A stretch of DNA of 64,000 nt, taken from the NCBI RefSeq assembly GCF_003438995.1, contig NZ_QSUN01000003.1, positions 165,507 to 229,506 of the forward strand, in the 5' to 3' direction. The notes below the pieces were generated by a model. The model ran no database searches and was not told the origin of the DNA. It saw only the letters and a program-made list of their open reading frames with translations. A program made the position numbers and the translations under genes. Shown here one piece after another: positions 54,195-63,538 of the stretch. The stretch's first letter is position 1, and every line of letters starts with the position of its first letter. This DNA is from Bacteroides sp. OM05-12 (lineage in GTDB: Bacteria; Bacteroidota; Bacteroidia; Bacteroidales; Bacteroidaceae).

Positions 54195-55670
54195 ATGAAA
54201 ATGGAAATGAAACAATTCGGATGGGCAGCCATTATATGCGCAGCCTTATCAATGGGAAATTTAATGAGCTCATGCTCAGATGACGACACTCCTACTAAGA
54301 CAGAGGACCCTGAAGTAACTCACGATGGAAGTACCGCTTACAGTGCAGGATTGTTGTTCAATAATGGTACCGAAATCGGTAATGGCGACCAGAACTTTGT
54401 GTTTACAGGAGATGTTACACTGAAAAAAGGTACTTATCTGCTAAAAGGTTGGGTTTACGTTACTAAAGGTGCGAAACTTACAATCCCTGCAGGAACAATC
54501 ATCAAAGGTGACAAGCAAACCAAAGCCGCCCTCATCATTGAACCGGGTGGTTACGCTGAAATGAAAGGAACAAAAGAAGAACCGATCGTCATGACTTCCG
54601 AAGAAAGTGTAGGAAACCGTAAACCGGGTGACTGGGGTGGACTTATCATCTGTGGTAACGCTAAGAATAATCAAAAAACAATGCAAATAGAAGGTGGACC
54701 GAAAACCATACACGGGGGTGAGAACGATTCCGACAACTCCGGTATTTATCAGTATATCCGTGTAGAATTTGCAGGGTATCCGTTCGATACTGACAAGGAA
54801 ATCAACGGTATCACCTTCGGTTCTGTAGGAAGCGGCACAACCATAGACCACCTGCAAGTATCTTACTCAAATGACGATTCTTACGAATGGTTCGGTGGTT
54901 CGGTAAACTGTAAATATCTCGTAGCATACAAAGGATGGGATGATGAATTCGATACAGACAACGGTTTCAGCGGAACTGTTCAATACTGTCTTTCTATCCG
55001 TGATCCGAGAATTGCAGATACATCACAAAGTAACGGATTCGAAAGTGACAACTGTGCTAGTGGTGATGTTGTAACTCCGTTCACTACCGCTACTTTCAAA
55101 AACGTAACTTTCGTAGGTCCGATGACTGCTAAGAACATGGCTGATAACTTTAAGAACTCTGCCGACTACATTACCGGTGGTAGCGTATATCCAAACAACG
55201 GCTCTAAGCTTGGTCTTTTCCAATCTGCCATGCAAATCCGTCGTAGCAGTAAACTGAACTGTGAGAATGCTTTGGCAATCGGCTATCCCATCGGTTTGAT
55301 TATAGATGGTGAGAAAGGTAACACGGTAGACTATTCCAAGAATGGTGATTTCTACTTAAAGAACGTTATCTTCGCAGGTATGGGTATCTTAGGTTCGGAT
55401 GGTAATAAAATCTACGCCGACACACTTCTCAACCGTCCGGCCGGTAGTGATGCAGTATCTTACTCACATACTTTCTTCTTGAGCGAACCGACTAACAAAG
55501 AGATGACAGAAGCTGCATTGAATCTTTCCGATCCGATGAAAACAGGTCAGAACTATTGTCCTAAAACAGTTATCAATGGAACAAACGGTTACATCGGAGC
55601 ATTCAAAGATGAAAGCGATAACTGGTTGGAAGGTTGGACTAACTTCGATCCTCAGAACACTGTTTACTAA
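54195..55670 (+). CDS. Surface lipoprotein with beta-helix-like repeats, partner of the TonB receptor
   Basis: This is a 491-residue lipoprotein whose lipobox is NLMSSC (C27), with acidic residues right after it (SDDD), a pattern linked to surface export in Bacteroides. The rest resembles a repeated right-handed beta-helix: LTIPAGTIIKGDKQTKAALI, GDWGGLIICGNAKNNQ, YQYIRVEFAGYPFDTDKEIN, GTTIDHLQVSYSNDDSYEWF. An in-frame GTG at 54159 gives no signal peptide and is rejected. Its place after a TonB receptor suggests a binding partner. The ligand is unknown. Confidence 0.75.
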   Translation: MKMEMKQFGWAAIICAALSMGNLMSSCSDDDTPTKTEDPEVTHDGSTAYSAGLLFNNGTEIGNGDQNFVFTGDVTLKKGTYLLKGWVYVTKGAKLTIPAGTIIKGDKQTKAALIIEPGGYAEMKGTKEEPIVMTSEESVGNRKPGDWGGLIICGNAKNNQKTMQIEGGPKTIHGGENDSDNSGIYQYIRVEFAGYPFDTDKEINGITFGSVGSGTTIDHLQVSYSNDDSYEWFGGSVNCKYLVAYKGWDDEFDTDNGFSGTVQYCLSIRDPRIADTSQSNGFESDNCASGDVVTPFTTATFKNVTFVGPMTAKNMADNFKNSADYITGGSVYPNNGSKLGLFQSAMQIRRSSKLNCENALAIGYPIGLIIDGEKGNTVDYSKNGDFYLKNVIFAGMGILGSDGNKIYADTLLNRPAGSDAVSYSHTFFLSEPTNKEMTEAALNLSDPMKTGQNYCPKTVINGTNGYIGAFKDESDNWLEGWTNFDPQNTVY

Positions 55671-55726
55671 GCAGATAGTTTAGATATATACATATATGAC
55701 GGGAGATTGTCAAAACTATCTCAATT

Positions 55727-55821
55727 CCCCCGCTTGAGCGGGGGTAGGGGGTGTGTGAGTTTTCTAACAGTTTAATAAGCAAAGAAAGATCACACACCCC
55801 TTAATCCCCGCTCAAGCGGGG
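55727..55821. mobile_element. Palindrome-bounded element N5, no gene
   Basis: The left palindrome CCCCCGCTTGAGCGGGGG (55727-55744) is followed by AGGGGGTGTGTGAG, and the right palindrome CCCCGCTCAAGCGGGG (55806-55821) is preceded by CACACACCCC. Flanks (about 55708-55726 and 55822-55838) match those of N6 at 61.5 kb in reverse orientation. It lies between two convergent genes and could serve as a bidirectional terminator. Confidence 0.7.
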
Positions 55822-55885
55822 AGACTTGGATGCTTTGATGTTTGACACATTCTGCCTGCTGTATTTTTAATGCCAATGCTCTTCA

Positions 55886-57232
55886 TTACCTCTTACTTAT
55901 CGGAACATATCGTTGTACGTCCAACACATTCTTATAAGCCGGGCGAATGATACGTTTACCTTGGAAGGTTAGTTCTTCGTTGCGGTGCGCTGTCCATCCC
56001 ACAATACGAGCCATGGCAAACAACGGTGTATAGATTTCCTGTGGCAGACCAATCATTTCGTATACGAAACCGGAATAGAAGTCAATATTGCTGGAGACAG
56101 TCTTACCGCCTTCTCCTTTGAATTTAGAGAAACAAGTGATGGCACGATCTTCCAACAGCTCCAGAAAAGCAAATTCCTTTTCAAGTCCCTTCTCTTTCGC
56201 CAAATCTCGTGCAAGTTCTTTCAGCAACACCGCACGCGGGTCTGAGATGGTATAGACGGCATGACCGATACCGTAAATCAATCCTGTCTTATTATAAACC
56301 TCCTTGCGAAGCATACGGTTAAAATAAGTGTCTATCTCATCCACGTTTTCCCAATCCTGAATGTTATCTTTCAAGTGATGGAACATATCTACCACTTGTA
56401 TATTAGCACCTCCGTGAAGCGGGCCTTTCAATGAGCCGATGCCGGCAGCGATGGATGAATAAGTATCCGTTCCGGTAGAAGAAGTGACACGTACCGTAAA
56501 AGTAGAGTTATTACCACCTCCGTGCTCCGCCTGCAACACCAGCAAGAGGTCGAGTACGCGGGCATCGAGTTCCGTATAATCCTTCTTCAGCATATAAAGG
56601 AAGTTTTCGGCAATGGAGAGTTCCTCACGGGGATGACGGATATGCAGGGAACGTCCTTGCGTGCTATGCCGCAAGATATTATAAGCATACGCTATAATCG
56701 TAGGGAACTTTGAAATCAGGTCGATGGACTGGCGCATCAGGTTGTCCTGTGAAGTATCGTCAGGGTTCGGATCAAAGGTATACATCTCCAATACACTACG
56801 TGCAAGGATATTCATAATGTTAGAGCCTTCAAGGTCAAGAATGTTCATCTTCGTCTTCTGCTCCAACGGCATATTGTCGATGATGATTTCCTTAAAAGCA
56901 GCCAGTTCCTCCTTATTGGGGAGATTGCCGGAAAGCATCAGGTAAGCCACTTCTTCAAAACCGAAACGACGGTCTTTCATCAGCCCGTGCGCAATGTCCT
57001 CTACGTCCAACCCGCGATAAAACAACTTACCGGGAATAGCCTTCAGTCCTCCACCCTCAATACGTTCATAACCAACCACATTACCGATCTTCGTCAGTCC
57101 CACCAGTACACCTGTACCGTCTTCATTACGCAAGCCACGCTTCACACCGAACTTGGAAAACAACTCATTATCTATTTTACAAGCCTCCCGCATCTGGTCG
57201 GACAACTTATAGATGATATATTCTTTCTTCAT
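55886..57232 (-). CDS. gltA: Citrate synthase
   Basis: This 448-residue enzyme condenses oxaloacetate and acetyl-CoA to citrate. Visible blocks are VGYERIEGGGLKAIPGKLFY, YRGLDVEDIAHGLM, LQAEHGGGNNSTFTVRVTSS with the first active-site histidine, LKGPLHGGANIQVVDMFH with the second, and the late GFVYEMIGLPQEIYTPLFAM. It is longer at the N-terminus than the short bacterial type. It is last in the acn-icd-gltA operon, which makes 2-oxoglutarate for glutamate synthesis. Confidence 0.93.
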   Translation of the reverse strand: MKKEYIIYKLSDQMREACKIDNELFSKFGVKRGLRNEDGTGVLVGLTKIGNVVGYERIEGGGLKAIPGKLFYRGLDVEDIAHGLMKDRRFGFEEVAYLMLSGNLPNKEELAAFKEIIIDNMPLEQKTKMNILDLEGSNIMNILARSVLEMYTFDPNPDDTSQDNLMRQSIDLISKFPTIIAYAYNILRHSTQGRSLHIRHPREELSIAENFLYMLKKDYTELDARVLDLLLVLQAEHGGGNNSTFTVRVTSSTGTDTYSSIAAGIGSLKGPLHGGANIQVVDMFHHLKDNIQDWENVDEIDTYFNRMLRKEVYNKTGLIYGIGHAVYTISDPRAVLLKELARDLAKEKGLEKEFAFLELLEDRAITCFSKFKGEGGKTVSSNIDFYSGFVYEMIGLPQEIYTPLFAMARIVGWTAHRNEELTFQGKRIIRPAYKNVLDVQRYVPISKR

Positions 57233-57258
57233 ACTCTGTTCATTTTAAGGATTTAACT

Positions 57259-58536
57259 TCACTTCTTACTTTCACAATTAATCTGCTGTATCAATACATC
57301 GCGGAAGGATGACGTACTCAATGACTTCCCATCCGGCATGAGACGCGCCAAATCATCCGTTGCAAGCCCCTGAGAGAAACAACATTCCATTGCAGAAGTT
57401 ATCAATTCGCCGGCCTCTTTCCAACCGAGATATTCCAACATCATTACGGCCGATAAGATGATGGAAGACGGATTCGCTTTATTTTGTCCTGCAATATCGG
57501 GAGCCGTGCCATGAGTAGCCTCAAAGATAGCGTGCCCCGTATCATAGTTAATATTCGCTCCCGGAGCAATGCCTATACCGCCTACCATAGCCGCCAACTG
57601 GTCGGAAATATAGTCGCCGTTCAAATTCAATGTAGCCACTACGGAGTAATCTTTGGGATGCAACAGGGTGTTTTGTAAAAAGGCATCTGCTATCACATCG
57701 TTAACAATCACTTTTCCCTGCTTCACCGCCTCCTCTTTCGCAGCATCCGCAACAGCTTTCCCTTGTTCTTTCACAAGCGCATTGTAACGGTTCATGCTGA
57801 ATGTTTCTCCGGCAAACTCACGGTCCGCCATTTCATACCCCCACTTTTTGAAACCTCCTTCCGTGAACTTCATGATATTGCCTTTATGTACCAAAGTAAC
57901 ACTGGGCAGTTTATGCTTGATGGCATAACGGATGGCAGCACGCACCAGTCTTTCCGTGCCTTCTATAGACACCGGCTTCACACCAAAACCGGATGTATCA
58001 GGAAAACGTACCTTCGTCACTCTCATCTCATTAACAAGAAAAGTCAGAAACTTCTTCGCTTCATCGCTTCCCTGCTCCCATTCTATTCCGGCATAAATAT
58101 CTTCCGTGTTTTCGCGGAAAATATACATATCTACATCCTGAGGATTCTTCAATGGAGACTCCACTCCCTTGAACCAACGTACCGGACGCAAGCAAACATA
58201 CAAGTCCAACTCTTGACGCAAAGCCACATTCAAAGAACGGATTCCCCCGCCGACAGGGGTAGTCAGAGGTCCTTTCAACCCGACAATATATTCTTTAAAA
58301 GCCTGCATCGTTTCATTGGGCAGCCATTTACCCGTATACTTAAATGCCTTCTCTCCTGCAAGAACTTCTTTCCATTTAATCTGCCGTTTACCTTTATATG
58401 CAGCATTCACCGCAGCATCGACAACGGCAAGGCATACGGAAGTTATCTCTTTACCTACACCGTCTCCTTCTATAAAGGGAATCGTTACATTCTCCGGTAC
58501 GACCAACCGTTTCTCTTCTTTTATTATTCTGCTCAT
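57259..58536 (-). CDS. icd: Isocitrate dehydrogenase (NADP type)
   Basis: This 425-residue enzyme decarboxylates isocitrate to 2-oxoglutarate. Seen are [40 protein letters not shown] (substrate loop), [40 protein letters not shown], and the cofactor region [18 protein letters not shown]. The order and length match the bacterial NADP-dependent type I enzyme; the cofactor preference is inferred. It lies 26 bp upstream of gltA and 23 bp downstream of acn. Confidence 0.93.
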   Translation of the reverse strand: MSRIIKEEKRLVVPENVTIPFIEGDGVGKEITSVCLAVVDAAVNAAYKGKRQIKWKEVLAGEKAFKYTGKWLPNETMQAFKEYIVGLKGPLTTPVGGGIRSLNVALRQELDLYVCLRPVRWFKGVESPLKNPQDVDMYIFRENTEDIYAGIEWEQGSDEAKKFLTFLVNEMRVTKVRFPDTSGFGVKPVSIEGTERLVRAAIRYAIKHKLPSVTLVHKGNIMKFTEGGFKKWGYEMADREFAGETFSMNRYNALVKEQGKAVADAAKEEAVKQGKVIVNDVIADAFLQNTLLHPKDYSVVATLNLNGDYISDQLAAMVGGIGIAPGANINYDTGHAIFEATHGTAPDIAGQNKANPSSIILSAVMMLEYLGWKEAGELITSAMECCFSQGLATDDLARLMPDGKSLSTSSFRDVLIQQINCESKK

Positions 58537-58559
58537 TGTATTTATTTATAAAAGGGGGA

Positions 58560-60803
58560 TTATTTACTGTTCAATGCAGAACCGGCTTTAAACCAATTGA
58601 TTTGCATTTCATTATATGTATGAGATACTTCAAACGATTCTTCCGTACCATCCGCGTGACGGAGCGTTACCGTCAGATTCCGTCCGGGTGCAAAGTCTTT
58701 CAAGCCTGTTACGGAAATCAGGTCGTCTTCGCGAATACGGTTATAATCATCTTTATTGATAAAGGTAAGGGCAAGCATACCCTGTTTCTTCAAGTTTGTT
58801 TCGTGGATACGTGCAAACGACTTAGCCAATATGACTTTTACATGGAGGAAACGAGGCTCCATGGCGGCATGCTCGCGTGAAGAACCTTCTCCATAATTTT
58901 CCTCTGCTACAACGACGGAAGATATTCCTTTCTCCTTATATTGTTTGGCAACTGCGGATACAGCTTCATACTGTCCATTTTCCCGATTCAGCACAGCATT
59001 CGTTTTCCCATTGAAAGCATTGACAGCTCCCATCAACAAATTATCCGATATATTCTCTAAATGCCCTCTGAATCTCAACCAGGATCCTGCCATGGAAATA
59101 TGGTCGGTAGTACACTTGCCGGAGGTCTTTATCAATAACGGCATATCCGGATAATCCTCCCCGTTCCATGGAGCGAAAGGTTCCAAACGCTGCAAGCGTG
59201 CCGATGCCGGATTTATAACTATTTCTTCTTTATTAAAGTCAGGTTTCAGATAACCATTATCTTTCACTTCAAAACCTCTCTGCGGTAAAGTATCTCCTAC
59301 CGGTTCACTGAGTTTGACCAAATCGCCGTTTGCATTCATCAACCGGTCTTTCAGAGGATTGAAGCACAAGTCTCCGGCAATGGTCAAAGCCATTGTCAAC
59401 TCAGGAGAAGCAACAAAAGCATACGTATTCGGATTACCGTCGGCCCGTTTGGCGAAATTACGGTTGAAAGAAGTTACGATGGAGTTCTTACGATTCGGAT
59501 CGTCCGTATGTCTTTTCCACTGACCGATGCAAGGACCGCAGGCATTTGCCATGATGGTAGCACCTATTGCCTCAAAATCACCGATCATGCCGTCACGTTC
59601 CGCTGTATAGCGTATCTGTTCCGAACCGGGATTGACAATCAGAGGTGCAGCAACACTCAATTTCTTTTCGGCAACTTGACGTGCAATGGAAGCAGCCCGG
59701 CTGAGATCCTGATAAGAAGAGTTGGTACAAGAACCTATTAAACCGACTTCCATCTTTCTCGGATAACCGTTCACTTTTACTTTCTCGGCAAATTCGGAAA
59801 TAGGCGTAGCCGCATCAGGCGTGAACGGTCCGTTAATATACGGTTCCAATGCAGACAGGTCTATTTCTATCACTTTATCGTAATACTTCTCCGGTTCGGC
59901 TATCACCTCATTATCAGCAGTCAGATAAGCAACCAGGCGGTCTGCTTCTTTCACGATTTCCTCTCTGCCTGTCGCTATGAGATAACGTGCCATCTCCTCA
60001 TCATAAGGAAATAAAGAAGTAGTAGCACCTACCTCAGCACCCATATTACAAATCGTAGCTTTTCCTGTTGCCGATAAAGTTGCCGCCCCGTCACCAAAAT
60101 ATTCAATGATAGCATTTGTAGCCCCTTTTACTGTCAGTATACCTGCCAGTTTCAGGATTATATCTTTAGGAGCAGCCCATCCGTTCAATTTTCCGGTCAG
60201 TTTCACACCTATCAGGCGAGGCATCTTCAACTCCCATTCCATTCCGGTCATTACATCTACCGCATCGGCACCTCCTACCCCTATGGCTATCATGCCCAAG
60301 CCGCCTGCGTTGGGGGTATGTGAGTCCGTGCCCACCATCATTCCTCCGGGAAAAGCATAATTCTCCAAAATAACCTGATGGATGATACCTGCACCCGGAC
60401 GCCAGAAGCCAATCCCGTATTTACCGGACACGCTCTGTAAGAAATCATAAACCTCCTTGTTCGTTTCATTTGCAGTAGAAAGATCATCCTTAGCTCCACG
60501 ATAGGCCTGAATTAAATGGTCACAGTGTACTGTGGCAGGAACGGCAGATTGCTCTTTACCTGCATTCATGAACTGCAATAACGCCATCTGGGCTGTTGCG
60601 TCTTGCATTGCCACCCGGTCAGGACGAAAATCTACATAGTCTTCTCCACGACGATAGGCGGTCATCTTACTTTCATCATATAGATGTGCATATAAAATCT
60701 TTTCAGCAAGCGTCATCGGACGGTGAAGATGCTCACGAGCTTCGTCTACTTTCCGGGAAAGTGAGGAGTAAAAACTCCTAATCATTTCAATATCAAATAT
60801 CAT
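58560..60803 (-). CDS. acn: Aconitate hydratase
   Basis: This 747-residue Fe-S enzyme isomerises citrate to isocitrate. Seen are [24 protein letters not shown] block (here [19 protein letters not shown]), the cluster cysteines in [20 protein letters not shown] and [15 protein letters not shown], and the C-terminal swivel domain [20 protein letters not shown]. It resembles the mitochondrial-type aconitase. It is first in the acn-icd-gltA operon. A candidate dyad lies 60-82 bp upstream. Confidence 0.93.
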   Translation of the reverse strand: MIFDIEMIRSFYSSLSRKVDEAREHLHRPMTLAEKILYAHLYDESKMTAYRRGEDYVDFRPDRVAMQDATAQMALLQFMNAGKEQSAVPATVHCDHLIQAYRGAKDDLSTANETNKEVYDFLQSVSGKYGIGFWRPGAGIIHQVILENYAFPGGMMVGTDSHTPNAGGLGMIAIGVGGADAVDVMTGMEWELKMPRLIGVKLTGKLNGWAAPKDIILKLAGILTVKGATNAIIEYFGDGAATLSATGKATICNMGAEVGATTSLFPYDEEMARYLIATGREEIVKEADRLVAYLTADNEVIAEPEKYYDKVIEIDLSALEPYINGPFTPDAATPISEFAEKVKVNGYPRKMEVGLIGSCTNSSYQDLSRAASIARQVAEKKLSVAAPLIVNPGSEQIRYTAERDGMIGDFEAIGATIMANACGPCIGQWKRHTDDPNRKNSIVTSFNRNFAKRADGNPNTYAFVASPELTMALTIAGDLCFNPLKDRLMNANGDLVKLSEPVGDTLPQRGFEVKDNGYLKPDFNKEEIVINPASARLQRLEPFAPWNGEDYPDMPLLIKTSGKCTTDHISMAGSWLRFRGHLENISDNLLMGAVNAFNGKTNAVLNRENGQYEAVSAVAKQYKEKGISSVVVAEENYGEGSSREHAAMEPRFLHVKVILAKSFARIHETNLKKQGMLALTFINKDDYNRIREDDLISVTGLKDFAPGRNLTVTLRHADGTEESFEVSHTYNEMQINWFKAGSALNSK

Positions 60804-60862
60804 TGCATATAATTTTAGTGTGTTTATTTAACAAGGTAAAACATTCTATTGTTCACAATATT

Positions 60863-60885
60863 AATGATTAATATTTGTAATCATT
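60863..60885. promoter_or_regulatory. Candidate operator upstream of acn
   Basis: AATGATTA (60863-60870) and TAATCATT (60878-60885) form a perfect 8-bp dyad with a 7-bp spacer, 60 bp upstream of the acn start. It may bind a dimeric regulator. No clear TAnnTTTG box was found for acn. Confidence 0.35.
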
Positions 60886-60996
60886 ACAACTTAGAAGTCT
60901 ATTTAAACTTATTTATATTTTAAAGTATGAATTAGTCCTGCCTGTAAGTACTGATTCATATCTCTGAAGCACGTTTCAGAAAAGTGTTTTTACAGC

Positions 60997-61382
60997 CTTC
61001 ACCTTATCACTCTTTTCTCTTTACAGATTGATTATTAATACATTATAGTGAAAGCACTTTTTTAGTTGAGAGTTGAGAGTTGAGAATTGAGAGTGTATCA
61101 GACTCTTTTGATGCGTCAAGCGATGATAAACTCCTCCTCTGTTTATAGAGGAGGTGTCACGAAGTGACGGAGGAGTTTTTGCATTTTCCATTTTCAACTT
61201 CAAAGAAAAAACTCCCTCCCCCTGCGGGTACTCCCTCTATAAATAGAGGGAGAGCTTGGAATATCTTAAACGAAACAAAAGAGTCTCAGACTCTTTGCAC
61301 TCTCAACTCTTAACTAAAAAAGTGCTTTCACTTTAACCGAATAGTAATCAATAATATAGGGTAAAAGAGTGATAAGGTGAAG
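60997..61382. repeat. Nested long inverted repeat, about 386 bp
   Basis: The outer arms CTTCACCTTATCACTCTTTT (60997-61016) and its exact complement (61363-61382) are followed inward by further complementary stretches: GTGAAAGCAC with TTTTTTAGTTGAGAGT on the left and AACTCTTAACTAAAAAAGTG with CTTTCAC on the right. The centre holds two units of the second palindrome family (61130-61179 and 61208-61256) in opposite orientations and TTGAGAG-type heptamers. It could be a MITE-like element or nested insertions. Confidence 0.65.
61130..61256. repeat. Second palindrome family, copies 2 and 3 (inverted pair)
   Basis: Copy 2 (61130-61179) reads CTCCTCCTCTGTTTATAGAG then GAGGTGTCACGAAGTGACGG. Copy 3 (61208-61256) is in the opposite direction and contains ACTCCCTCTATAAATAGAGG. 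Both share the CTCT-GTTTATAGAG hairpin core with the unit at 43331-43376. Confidence 0.6.
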
Positions 61383-61469
61383 ACAGGAAAAAGTAAATTC
61401 GATTTAGTAAAAACAACGTGAAGTATAGAAAAAACAGAATGAATATCAAAAGTCAAAGCATCCAAGTTT

Positions 61470-61554
61470 CCCCGCTTAAGCGGGGATTAAGGGGTGTGTG
61501 ATCTTTCTTTGATTATTAAAATTCACACACACCCTACCCCCGCTCAAGTGGGGG
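61470..61554. mobile_element. Palindrome-bounded element N6, no gene
   Basis: The left palindrome CCCCGCTTAAGCGGGG (61470-61485) is followed by AAGGGGTGTGTGATC, and the right CCCCCGCTCAAGTGGGGG (61537-61554) is preceded by TTCACACACACCC. The flanks AAAGCATCCAAG on the left and GAATTGAGATAGTTTT on the right match N5 inverted. Confidence 0.7.
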
Positions 61555-61592
61555 AATTGAGATAGTTTTAACAACCTCTGATTGCAAACAAA

Positions 61593-61667
61593 CATACGGT
61601 CGATTGAAAACAAAGGTACGGTCCTTTGTTTACAAACTCCTATCGTTTGAAAGCAATCGACCGTATG
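61593..61667. repeat. REP-like palindrome, copy 4
   Basis: The outer stem CATACGGTCGATTG (61593-61606) pairs perfectly with CAATCGACCGTATG (61654-61667). Two inner hairpins follow each other: AAAACAAAGG / CCTTTGTTT (61607-61631) and CAAACTCCTATCGTTTG (61633-61649). The result is a cruciform or three-way shape. It lies 8 bp after the stop codon of the DUF4435 gene. Confidence 0.8.
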
Positions 61668-61675
61668 CTGAGAAA

Positions 61676-62671
61676 TCATCTTCTAAGGAATCTCTCCAAG
61701 TCTTTTTTCAACCTCCTGTAAAGGAAAGAATCTTTATAGTTTGTATTCTTACGAAGCATCAAGTCCACACTGCACTGACTATTCTGATAGCAAGTCAGCT
61801 CATTCCGGAACTGCATATTGTGCTCTGCCAACTCCTTAATCTCAATCTCTCTCTCCCTCCGAAGAACCGTGCAGACAGGAACAAGAAGCTTCATCACCAC
61901 ATTATTCATGATATGATGACCTTGAATAAAAAGATAGGTCGTATCAGGAGTTACTCCCAACTCACTTAATTCTTCCTGAAGTTTCTCCAACGCCTCTTGC
62001 ATATTCGGATATTCCCGATTAAACTCATCCAACTTGGCTTTTACTCTTTCATCCATTTCATGCAGGCATCTGTCCGGGTGCTTTATATCAACATTATGCA
62101 GACGTATGTAAGAACAAAAATCCATTAACGAGAACACAAAAAGCAAATGACGACGATAAAACCAGATAGACCATAAAAACAACGGATAAGCAATACGGGA
62201 GTATCGTTTCATGAATTCCGGGAAATCCAGTATATGCCGATCATTCAAAGTTGCTTGTACACAAACTTCATGCAAGCTTTCGGCATAACATTGGTAGTTC
62301 TCAATCGCATACGTATAAGTATGGAATATATACGGATTACGGATAATCTTACGGGATAGATGGGTAGCACCTTGCAGAAGATAATCATAATCACTATCCA
62401 CGCAAGCAATCATATTCTCACCCAAACCGGAATCGCCAAGCGCATTCATCAACGCCATCTTTTTTCCCTTGGCAAGAGAACTGGACGAGGGCAGCATCAC
62501 CTGAAAACAATAATTCTCGTTTTCATAATCATTAAACAGATTACGCCAAAAAGAAATATCATCATAACTCTCCACGTAAGCAATAATTCTGCGTTTTGCT
62601 TTCTTTGGAGTCATCCGGTTGGCTGCACCGACCCACATGGAAGTAAGATGTTCGTTCAGACGTTTTGCCAT
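61676..62671 (-). CDS. DUF4435 (TOPRIM-like) protein, AriB/OLD-type effector candidate
   Basis: This is a 331-residue protein of the DUF4435 family. TOPRIM-type acidic residues are visible: E34 in IIAYVESYDDISFWRNLF and D92/D94 in ACVDSDYDYLL. PSSSSLAKGKKMAL and YTYAIENYQCYAES are further family-like stretches. The rest is helical. DUF4435 proteins are partners of AAA ATPases in PARIS (AriB) and OLD-like defence systems, where they act as nucleases or tRNases. The ATPase gene is 4 bp upstream, so the pair is one transcription unit. Confidence 0.8.
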   Translation of the reverse strand: MAKRLNEHLTSMWVGAANRMTPKKAKRRIIAYVESYDDISFWRNLFNDYENENYCFQVMLPSSSSLAKGKKMALMNALGDSGLGENMIACVDSDYDYLLQGATHLSRKIIRNPYIFHTYTYAIENYQCYAESLHEVCVQATLNDRHILDFPEFMKRYSRIAYPLFLWSIWFYRRHLLFVFSLMDFCSYIRLHNVDIKHPDRCLHEMDERVKAKLDEFNREYPNMQEALEKLQEELSELGVTPDTTYLFIQGHHIMNNVVMKLLVPVCTVLRREREIEIKELAEHNMQFRNELTCYQNSQCSVDLMLRKNTNYKDSFLYRRLKKDLERFLRR

Positions 62672-62675
62672 ACCC

Positions 62676-63509
62676 TTATTTATTTACTCCCGAACTGATA
62701 TCACTCACCTCTGTCACAGCATCCAGCCAGCCGTCCATAATCACCGCCGGAGAATGAGTAGTTAAGATAATCTGTGCATGCGGATTCAATTTCCGAATCA
62801 GGAATATCATCTGTTGCTGCCATTCAATATGCAACGAAACTTCCGGTTCATCCATAAAAAGGACACTATATTGATTGTCTTGCACCAATACTGTCAGCAA
62901 TATAACCAGCATTTGCTTCTCTCCCGAAGATAGTTGATAGGGACAAAGTAGCTCATCTCCCTGAATAAAACGAATTTCGTTACTTTTCCGGTCTATCCGC
63001 TTATTGGTTTCCTTGAAGAGTTCATCCACCATGTCTTGAAACATCTTCTTCGGAACGGATACTTGGGCAGCTTTGGCTCTTTCTTCTTCATCTTCGGAAG
63101 TCAACAGTTCTATAATCCGATTACCTATATTGACCTGATAATCCAAATAGCGGCGTTGAAGCTGATATACTTGCCAATCCAATTCTGTCTTGACGTTCTT
63201 ATCCGCCATCTTCTCCATAATATCGGAATGAAGCAAAGGCCCATCAAAACTACGTATCACATCATACTGAACGAAAGTAGCATCTTCGGGTTCAAAATGA
63301 ATTTTGACCTTCATCTTATCTCCATTCCGTTCTATCGCCTGAGAGAGCATATCAAGCAAATGTACAGAAGCATTCAGAATTGTACTCTTACCTATACCAT
63401 TAATACCCGAAAGGATATTCACGTCCGGACGCAAATCCCATACAATATTCTTTCTCCCCCATAAACCGATAATCTCTATCCTCTTTATATATTCAGCTTT
63501 CTTCTCCAT
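62676..63509 (-). CDS. AAA family ATPase (SMC/OLD-like), AriA-type sensor candidate
   Basis: This 277-residue ABC-type ATPase has Walker A GINGIGKST (35-43), ABC signature LSSGEKQ (193-199), Walker B VLFMDEPE (216-223) and the histidine loop THSP (251-254). The short middle (about 60-185) lacks a long coiled coil. Such ATPases pair with DUF4435 proteins in PARIS-like systems, where they sense phage proteins. The gene is smaller than typical AriA as I recall it, so the match is by architecture only. A perfect -7 box (63539-63546) lies upstream. Confidence 0.8.
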   Translation of the reverse strand: MEKKAEYIKRIEIIGLWGRKNIVWDLRPDVNILSGINGIGKSTILNASVHLLDMLSQAIERNGDKMKVKIHFEPEDATFVQYDVIRSFDGPLLHSDIMEKMADKNVKTELDWQVYQLQRRYLDYQVNIGNRIIELLTSEDEEERAKAAQVSVPKKMFQDMVDELFKETNKRIDRKSNEIRFIQGDELLCPYQLSSGEKQMLVILLTVLVQDNQYSVLFMDEPEVSLHIEWQQQMIFLIRKLNPHAQIILTTHSPAVIMDGWLDAVTEVSDISSGVNK

Positions 63510-63538
63510 TTATATTCCACCATATAACGTTTATCATA

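Larger units (their letters stand above)
60804..61675. other. Gene-free repeat-rich region between acn and the DUF4435 gene
   Basis: No credible gene is seen in these 872 bp. They hold a dyad in the acn upstream region (60863-60885), a nested long inverted repeat (60997-61382) containing two units of the second palindrome family, palindromic element N6 (61470-61554) and REP-like copy 4 (61593-61667). Confidence 0.75.

Noticed and set aside
57763-58551. A 262-codon open frame on the + strand opposite icd
   Set aside because: It is antisense to a complete isocitrate dehydrogenase gene and has no signal, motif or promoter.
60804-61675. A tRNA or small RNA gene in the acn upstream gap
   Set aside because: The folded structures are long repeats without tRNA arms or a CCA-type end; no conserved RNA family is recognisable by eye.
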